This document shows positions 56,552-64,000 of a stretch of 64,000 nt of DNA, one piece after another. Numbering within the stretch: the stretch's first letter is position 1; every line of letters starts with the position of its first letter. The DNA is from Lithodes maja. Its lineage: Eukaryota; Arthropoda; Malacostraca; Decapoda; Lithodidae. The notes below the pieces were generated by a model. The model saw nothing but the letters and a program-made list of their open reading frames with translations. It had not been told where the DNA came from and did not search any database. Location: positions 94,264 through 158,263 of the forward strand of contig JBAKBP010003200.1 in the NCBI GenBank assembly GCA_037953745.1. Reading direction: 5' to 3'. Position numbers and translations under genes: made by a program.

Positions 56552-58415
56552 TATGACGCTTCTGCATAGTAGCCACGTGCGGGCATGCGCGCGCGTCGGC
56601 TGCCCAGCCGTTTAGAAACTGGCTGGCGGCAGCCAGCCGGCAGGCTTTTCCTTAGTATATATCCTACGACAACGTAACTAATGTCTGGGATATTCTTATG
56701 TTGTTTCACAGCTTGTAGCTGCCCTTATTCTTAACCAACGCATCTTAGTATATTTTATTCTCGATAGTTGATCGTTTCATTATAATATATAAGATGTAAG
56801 TCTAGTGAGGGCGGGAGGAGACGAGCGGGAGAGAGAGACCGGCTTGGGACGAGCCTGAAGCGTTGCCATATGCATTTGATTGCAACGTTAGGCTTAGTTT
56901 CGACTCACGCACAGGGTAGAGGATTTTGACCCGGCAACTGTGTTGAGTGTTGCCAAGCATGGGATGTATTCTGCATGCCTAGGGCGGGGTCCAGACAGAT
57001 TCAAGACTCAGAGCTCACCTCACTGTCGTACCCTTCGGACCCCCTTGATATCTATCCCTCTCAATCCCACTTAGAAACTTTCTCTCTTACTTTGTATACC
57101 TTCCTTCCACTACTTCACCAATCTATTTAATTATCCCATCCCCTTGATAGACCTTATATCTATTATTGTATTAACGACGAGCTCTCAGATAACTAGATAG
57201 GATTTTGGGCCTTATGCAGAGATGTAATTGTTAATGAGACCTAGGAAGCTTTTTTGTTGTCTCATATTTGGTGGTTTCATGCTTGCTAGTGTGTTCTTGT
57301 GTCAGGTTAGCAGGGGCTAGACCGGAGGGGAGGCTTTTTGCGATCCTTTAAGTAAAGTCTGCTGGTGCGAGTCCTGTGGACCCGCACGACTTTACTAGGA
57401 TACCCGTGGGAGTCTGGGGGCATTTTCTTGTCTGTGTCCCTGTGTGTCTAGTGTTGTGTTGTGTGAGGGCCCTTGCCTAGTCCACTCAGCACTGCGCTAG
57501 CACGTCTTGCTTTTGTTTTAGGGTCGCCAGGAGAGAGTCAGATACTTGCGATCTGAGTCTCTCAAGAGAGCACCCTTTCAATTAGAGTAATTTGGCGCAC
57601 AGACTTGGGAACGTCCCTAGGCTAGAGCAGGTGGCTCAGCCCGGGTATCCGAAGCCTATATCCTTCCGGCTAGACCTCTGCCACCTGGCAGATTAACAGC
57701 TAGGGGTTTATTATCTCAGTATGCTTGTTATTGTGCCACAGTTTACCGTTTTTGTGAGCATTGTGAGTCAGGGTGTGGCTTAGAGACTCTGTCCGAGCAG
57801 GCTTGCCTGACTAAGAGTGAGAAGCACACCTGTATGTGGTTATGTTGCGAGTTGCTACCTTTATTTAATTATACCTATGCCATTATACACTGTATGGCCT
57901 ATCACTAGTATTTATTCCTGCTTATGAGTTAAGAGTTTTCTAAATCCGTAGCGTACTTTCTTTGCATTAGATCCTACAGTAGCCACATGCAGTTTAGAAA
58001 CCCGCATCTTGTCTACCTGTACGATGTTTTGAGGACTGTTTGCTTTCACCTTCTTTCACGCAGGGGTGATTAGTTGTATTAATTAACGTAACGTTAAATG
58101 TACTTTCTTCTAGTTTGTTATTAAATTGTTTCTGCAATTTAATTCCGTTATCTATCTTTTCCTTGAAGCTTTAAGTCAACTTAATTGTGTGATCTTTTAT
58201 ATAGCCTGCTTGACTATCAGCAGTCTATAGTGCGTGCACCCTGTAACCGAGTCGTAGGATACCTTGTTGTCCAGGCAGGACTCTTGACGGTTTAGGGTGG
58301 TTTGTTGCCTGGGTTTATAGATAAGGGTCGGATCTAGCGTTTTCCGTTGTTGCTTGTTGCCGCATACCTAGTCCAATAGAAAGAGCCCAGTGTTTATATA
58401 TCCCAGGACGTAACA
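56552..58415 (+). repeat. 3' LTR of gypsy copy D (1864 bp)
   Basis: It begins TATGACGCTTCTG after the tract CTTGGGGGAGA (the second base is mutated from G) and ends GTAACA at 58415. CTAT follows. Confidence 0.93.
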
Positions 58416-58429
58416 CTATGTTGAAGTGC

Positions 58430-58690
58430 ACAAGATATAAGCACAATTGTAAGGCCAGAAACGAGTGCAGGGCCTGCATATTTAAGCCAGGGTTTATTCT
58501 AGTGACGCCTAGACCTATTTCAATATAAGTATTGACACCACAGCTAGGCTAGGTACTACCGTACTTAATTTCGGCTACTCATAATTATGTGTTACGATTT
58601 TATAGATCGAGTCGTGGAGTTATACAATGTAGGCTAGGCCTAAGCCTAGGCTATTTTTCTTTTTCGGCTACGCCAGCCTAACTTTTTTCT
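58430..58690 (+). repeat. Repeat shared with 46960-47260
   Basis: See the partner segment. Here the repeat leads directly into a splice acceptor and the Myb/SANT-like exon, so it is probably intronic sequence of a Harbinger gene. Confidence 0.78.
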
Positions 58691-58694
58691 GTAG

Positions 58695-58768
58695 AATAAA
58701 ATTCAGGGACTTCAGATCAGAGATAAAAAACAAGGCAGCCAAAATGAAAAAGGAAAGGAATAAAACTG
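58695..58768 (+). CDS. Myb/SANT-like exon of a Harbinger accessory protein (partial)
   Basis: The 74-bp segment is preceded by a pyrimidine-rich acceptor (TTTTTTCTGTAG) and followed by the donor GTAAGT. In one frame it encodes KFRDFRSEIKNKAAKMKKE then RNKTG, which resembles the third helix and tail of the Myb/SANT-type DNA-binding proteins carried by PIF/Harbinger transposons. Neighbouring exons were not identified. A minus-strand Harbinger transposase exon lies about 5 kb to the right, the opposing orientation often seen for the two Harbinger genes. The short length limits confidence. Confidence 0.5.
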
Positions 58769-60550
58769 GTAAGTTGTCATTATGCTATCCTCAAACCTGT
58801 AACCTCCTTGAACATCAATTAGGCCTACTTGAGTATTTCCAATGAAAGGATGGGCATTCCCGAATCCCGAGACTGGCAGCCATTTCCGAGAAATTGTCTA
58901 GGCTAGGCCTAGCCTGTACGAAAAACACACATGGCTGTAGTGTTACAGCTATGCATGTATATTAGGCTAGTATATACACTGCCTTAGGCCTATTTACCAA
59001 GTGTTCTTTACATTTGTTCAAGGAATAGGCCTAGCCTATAGGACCTAGGCTAGCCTAGTGTTCTATTGTGTTTCATGATAAATCTACAGTTATACTACCC
59101 CTATTTTGTCGCTATTCTGTTGGTACTAATGGGTTAATATTATTAGTAGCAGACTTAGTATGGTTTGATGATGCGCGGAAATGTATATTTGACTTGAAAT
59201 AGATACATTGAAGTATTACAAACCTTCGCAAACCCATAAACAGGGAATGTGAGCTGGGGGAGGGGTAGTATAACTGTAGATTTACCATGGCGCCATTTAT
59301 TGGGTGAATCTCACTTTTACAGTAGGTATGAGAAATTGTGGGGTAGGCTAAACTGGATAGCCTACATGATGGGTTGAGGAACTTAAGGGGGGACGCTGCC
59401 CCCCTCGATTTATTGTCATCCTCATATAGGCTATATTGATCTGTAAGGGGGAAAAAACAGGTTGCCGTTACTTTATTTTGAGGAGTAACGCTCGCCATTT
59501 ATTGGGTGAATCAAGTGCTGCCTCCTTCAAACCAAGGAGAAAGGAGGTCAAGTCGACGGAATGCTTTGTTTACATTCATGACTGATTATTTGCAATATAT
59601 AGTATAGTATTACAATTTTATAATTATTTTGACAAAGTTTTTTTTTTATGCCAAGTCCAATGTTGAATATGTGAAGAATGAGTAGGATAAATTCAAGATA
59701 CATTTACTTATTTTGCCTTGCATACAGCTACTCTCATACATACAGGTACTGTATTGTAGTTTTCAAGCAGCTCTCATACTTTAATTAAAATGTAAAACTT
59801 GCAAACTAAACAAACCAAAATTGGGACAAGGACAATATAAAGTCAAATTAAATTATCAAAATCGCTATGTGGAAACAACGCTTACTAAAATGAAAATTAT
59901 TAAATAAAAGAACACAATCCACCACATAGGGTGTACATTACTACATGAGCAAGTTAATCTGTTTCCCAAGCAAACTAATCGCACATATAACAACGCACTA
60001 TCGTCACGTTAAAGGAAGTAGTCAAGTTTGGGAAGTCCGGGACGTTCTGGTAAATTTTACTAAACTCTGCATGAATAAAGAAACTACATGTTAAATGTCA
60101 AAATATTATTTAAAATCAAATTTGCAACATGACAAGACATTAACAATAGTACAAAATACAAATATTGATAAGATATCCATACTATTACAAAATTATATAT
60201 AAAATACAGTACAGCACTCACTAACGATAGTGCTATCGGGTAGGTACCTGTAAGCATAGCATGCCTCAAGTGACCCCTATCAATAACTACCCTACAAATA
60301 ACCTACATTTATCGCACAAATAAACTAAGGAAATCGCAAAAGCAAGCAATTGATACTATCGACAATGAATACATATAATATAAAGACAAATAATTGCAAA
60401 ATATGAAGTAACAACAGATTTAAACAATGAGTACTCTTTTAACAAGAACAAGCAATTTAAAAAATCATCAATATTAATATCAATAATAGAAAAAGAAAAA
60501 GATAAACAATAAATACAGACAAAAAGTAAGCAGAGGTTATACAAGAAACT
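58769..60550. other. Spacer between Harbinger-like exon and Penelope-like RT
   Basis: CTAG-rich sequence continues to about 59100. CCATTTATTGGGTGAATC occurs twice (59291 and 59496). From about 59600 the DNA is AT-rich and probably the 3' untranslated part of the minus-strand Penelope-like element. No gene was recognised; the minus-strand frame at 59112-59498 has no known motif. Confidence 0.5.
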
Positions 60551-62870
60551 TCAAGTTAAAAATGCTTGATTAAAATTATTGATGTCAAATTTTAGAATAC
60601 AGTCACAATAATTGACCCTAAAAAGACTAAATTTATGGAACAATTTACTTGCCTCAAAACCTCTGTCCACTAAGAGTCTGTATAGTAACCTAGCTCTAGC
60701 CCAAAAGTCATCTACTTTAGTGCAGATTTTACAAAATCTTATTAACTGGGAATAAAAACAATTATAAGTTATTTTACTATCGATATTACTACTAGGGAAA
60801 GGAAAGTTTATTACATTAAAATTAAAATCATCAACTTTGTGATATACTTTAAGTATGCACTGTTCATTAACAATCTCTATATTTATATCAAGAAAATGTT
60901 CAAGTTTATAATTTACGTTACATTGTGTGAGGGGAATATAATTAGGGTAAATAAGTTTAGCAACTTGATTAAAATTTAACAAATTGCAAACAAGAATATC
61001 ATCAATATATCTACTATTATTACTTAACAATTTAGCAAGTGCTAATTTTTCTGGGATTTTATTTTTCTTGCTACTGTCAACTAAGTCTTTTATATATTTA
61101 AATTCTAAAGCAAGCAAGAATAAGTCTGCAATTAAAGGGCTAGCATTTCCACCCATAGGAATTCCTAATATTTGTTTGAAAATGTACGGGCCGAATCTAA
61201 CATAAGTATTGAAAAGGAGGAATTTAAGGGCATCTTTAAGTTTAGTTCTATCAAAATATACAGAACTAGTGGGAGTAGAGCTAAGTGATGCATTATTAAA
61301 ATATGTATAAACATTTATGAAATAATTACCATTCCCAACGAACCTGTCAAAGTGCAAATCTATAATAAAGCAAATCTCTGAATATACTAAATCTAAAGGC
61401 AAATTGGTATACAAAGTTGAAAAGTCGAAGCTATGTACCGAGGTAACTTTCGGCATGGTATTTATTTTATCAATAACTTCTAACGAATTGTCAACACTCC
61501 AATAATAGTTAATGCCAGTTCTTCTCATGATGGTATTACAATATCTTTTATGAGTACTTTTAATTTATGTTAAGCAATTTACGACTTGTTCTGATAGAGT
61601 TTTAGTGGTAGCAAACTTTGCTCCGGCAATAAAGCGATATTTATAAGGTCTTTTATGAAATTTAGGTAACATGTATAATTTTGCAATGCACTTGTTCTTA
61701 TCAGAAAGTTTAATATCAAATGTTATATTTGTCATGGTATGTTCATCGATTAAGTTATCAATATTCAGATTATTTTGAATTTCATAAACAGAATTACCGC
61801 AAATATTTTTACGTAATATGTTACCCTTAATACCTAATTCTTTTTTCATGTTTTCAAGATAAAATTTCTTACATGTGAAGCTATAATTATTGCTGGCTTT
61901 ATCTACTGTAGTGATTACAAAATGGTTATGTAAATTTATTAAATCAGCTTTAAGCTTATTATAATAATTATAAAATCTGAAAGATTAAATTCATTTTTAA
62001 GCGAGAACATTTTATTTCTAATTAACTTAATTAATAATTTAGACCATGCTTCTAGTTCTCTCGCATCGCATCGCAGTACACAATTTTTAACAATTTATCT
62101 TTTAATTTATTGACTGAAAAAACAATATTTTTTAAAATTATGTCCCATGTTACTTTATTACTCCCTATTCTAAATTTAAACCCTTTACGACATAGCTCCG
62201 CTAATTTGTCGTTTGCAAAATGTTTAACTAGTTCTACATCACCTGTTAATATGTGACATATCGGACTATAAATGAACTTTGCTAGTGCATCACGTCTGCT
62301 AGCTGGCATATCCATGACTCTTTCACACACGCATTTATTATTATTGAAAATATCATTATCTGAAAGATTTCCTAAAACTTTATTATAATTACAAATAATA
62401 GACCCAACAGGTCGTTCATATGAATACACTATTAATAGTTTGAAATCTTTACAACCATCTGGTAACATGGACTTAACTTTCTTTGAATTAATAAGACTGT
62501 TAACATTAATTTTGTCTAAAATTTTAGAGGAATAATTTAAAGTGGACATTACTTTATCTTTAATACGGTTATCTTTGGATTTCTTAGAATTAGCTCTAAT
62601 ATAGCCCATAAAAGCAAAGACTATATTCTTAAATTTATTTGTGAAATTATGTTTATTGTTTAGAATATTTTCTATAAAAGGAGCAAAACTTTTCTTTTGT
62701 AGGCCTTTCAATGAATCTTTTAATGTTTTAATTCCGAAATTTCGATATAATGAATATAAATTATTAACAATAATTTTAATATCAGACCTGTTTTTCTTTT
62801 TATTAAATGTATTTAGTCTTCTATTACCGTGTCTACCAGGTCTTCTGTTTAAAACAGGAAGTTAAAATAA
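60551..62870 (-). pseudogene. Penelope-like (Naiad-type?) retroelement RT
   Basis: Reading down the minus strand: a basic N-terminal part (RRPGRHGNRRLNTFNKKKNR, 62850-62790), then SMLPDGCKDFKLLIVYSYER, CHILTGDVELVKHFAN and LCRKGFKFRIGSNKVTWD (to about 62060). After frameshifts near 62055 and 61985 comes HNHFVITTVDKASNNYSFTCKKFYLE (about 61930-61855), then MLPKFHKRPYKYRFIAGAKFATTKTL (61680-61590), a stop near 61565, and in the same frame RTGINYYWSVDNS, VHSFDFSTLYTNLPLDLVY, GIPMGGNASPLIADLFLLALE, the catalytic box SRYIDDILV, and KLEHFLDINIEI. The motif series matches a family of invertebrate RTs that I place with Penelope-like elements. No GIY-YIG endonuclease was found. Naiad placement is a suggestion. 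Confidence 0.75.
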
Positions 62871-62879
62871 CGTATCCCA

Positions 62880-63524
62880 CTCTTTGATAATAGCGTCTTG
62901 TCATATACTCGTACTGGTGGAGTAGATGTACGGTAGGTAGAATCAAATTCCTATGGTAGGGTATGAAGGTAAACAATTTTATTTCCTGTCTTTTATTATG
63001 AAGAATGTTATTTAGTTCTATAATAGCCTACTGTAAGCATAAAAAAAGAAGTATCTGCATTATCGCGATGTGTTCTACAAAGGATATATATTATACAATA
63101 AGATGGCTGTGATATTATCTACCTTTGTATGTAAGAAGTTGTGATTATATTTTGTTAAATAAATGAGATCCGGTAGTAAAATAGCCTCTTCTATACAATA
63201 ACCTAATATAAATATACAAAAAATATCTTATAGAACTTTGAAAACAGAATAACATTTGAATGACAATGACATGTTGTATTGGCTTCATAAACATGTCGAA
63301 ATGAAAATGCAAAACTAAGAAATCTAAACAGGAACCAAACATTATGAAGACAATAGAAATGTTCAAAATCATAACGCATTAATGATTTAGAAGATTAACC
63401 TATAGTCATAGCCTACATTCAAATAAAATGAAAGCTTCATGGAAAATAATATATTTTAACTATATTCTTACTCCACCATACTGTACATAGATGCTTAGTG
63501 TAAAGACACCAACTTATAATCCCA
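62880..63524. other. Spacer between Penelope-like element and Harbinger exon
   Basis: AT-rich, no recognisable motifs; the junction between the two elements was not located. Confidence 0.5.
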
Positions 63525-63772
63525 TCACTCAAAAATAATAATGGTACCGGTAACTAAAAAAGGAATAAACAACCTAGATTTCTTGGGTTCATATTGCAAT
63601 GAGCCACCAGAGTGATGAAGGGATCTAAATCTAGATTTAAGTAGCCCAAATGTCTGTTCAATGATCACTCTGGTGCTTGTGTGACCTCGGTTATACCGTT
63701 CCTCTGCTGGAGTACTGGGATTTGAGAATAGGGTGAGGAGGAACGGCTCCAAGGGGTAGCCACTATCACCTG
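63525..63772 (-). CDS. PIF/Harbinger transposase exon (DDE domain, partial)
   Basis: On the minus strand, directly after a TTTACTTTCAG acceptor, the reading is GDSGYPLEPFLLTLFSNPST, then PAEERYNRGHTSTRVIIEQT and FGLLKSRFRSLHHSGGSLQYEP. GDSGYP carries the second catalytic Asp and IEQTFG the catalytic Glu of HARBI1-type transposases. The first Asp would be in an upstream exon to the right, not identified before the window end. After LQYEP the similarity stops, suggesting another splice site. This exon reads intact. Confidence 0.85.
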
Positions 63773-64000
63773 AAAGTAAATGCGAATTAGGCCTACTTGC
63801 ATTAGGAAAACGCTAACTTTATTGTAAGCGAATGAAAGATTACTGTCTAAAATATGCAAATAATGTACAAGCAAGCATAAATGACGTCACACTCATTTAT
63901 ATCGGTACTGAAGGGAAGCGAGATAATAAAAATATAAAATACTGTATTATTGGAGTCAAAGCTTGGGTTCTAATTGTTCAAAAATGTGCATTGGTGTAAC
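63773..64000. other. Intron or flank of the Harbinger transposase gene
   Basis: No coding motif seen. Begins with the acceptor of the minus-strand exon. Confidence 0.45.

Larger units (their letters stand above)
48958..58415 (+). mobile_element. Gmr1-like Ty3/gypsy element, copy D (family 3), complete
   Basis: LTRs at 48958-50908 and 56552-58415 flank a Gag-PR-IN-RT-RNaseH region. CTAT occurs directly outside both ends (48954-48957 and 58416-58419), a 4-bp target duplication. It is older or more damaged than copies B and C: the LTRs differ by indels (1951 versus 1864 bp), the 3' LTR begins TA instead of TG, and pol has frameshifts, a stop and substitutions at key residues. Confidence 0.95.

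Noticed and set aside
59112..59498. 128-codon minus-strand frame
   Set aside because: No recognisable domain; it overlaps repeated GCCATTTATTGGGTGAATC sequence.

Overview
This 64 kb window looks like repeat-rich intergenic DNA of an invertebrate, most plausibly a decapod crustacean or a related arthropod. That is an inference from the element mix: Gmr1-like Ty3/gypsy, BEL/Pao, AP-endonuclease LINEs, a Penelope-like element, piggyBac-, hAT- and Harbinger-type DNA transposons, long AT/TG microsatellites and introns. I found no convincing host gene, tRNA, rRNA or CRISPR array. Nearly all recognisable coding DNA belongs to transposable elements, and every element is broken by at least one stop or frameshift.

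Layout. 1-10688: two tandem copies (A, partial; B, complete) of a Ty3/gypsy element sharing one 1793-bp LTR. 10689-11583: no gene. 11584-12071: TTAA-flanked MITE. 12138-13389, 22583-22742 and about 25134-25222: one LINE split by later insertions, namely gypsy copy C (13390-22582, TSD AGTG), a second inverted copy of the MITE (22743-23228) and a TIR element with 44-bp ends (23229-25133). 25267-26388 and 34318-36345 (minus): a second LINE, split by a BEL/Pao element (26389-34317, TSD ATTTC), which itself carries a TTAA-flanked MITE (29930-30576). 36363-41773: a hAT-like TIR region holding a 692-bp TTA-flanked TIR element, a 1.85-kb foldback element with a 23-unit 17-bp minisatellite, and a minus-strand LINE fragment. 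41774-46592: no gene; microsatellites, hairpins and tandem repeats. 46593-48957 and 58420-63990: probably one or more PIF/Harbinger transposons (TIR-like start, Myb/SANT-like exon, transposase exon), interrupted by gypsy copy D (48958-58415, TSD CTAT) and by a Penelope-like element (about 60551-62870, minus).

The most notable feature is the architecture of the four gypsy copies (three families). Integrase lies upstream of reverse transcriptase (Gag-PR-IN-RT-RNaseH), the copia-like order known for the Gmr1 clade. Their Gag carries a segment resembling the vertebrate SCAN domain, and an N-terminal segment resembling a SAP helix-turn-helix. LTRs are unusually long (1.7-1.95 kb) and 5'/3' pairs are nearly identical in families 1 and 2, so these insertions are recent even though the copies are already disabled.

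All alignments and difference counts were made by eye and are approximate. Family names rest on motifs, not on database searches.
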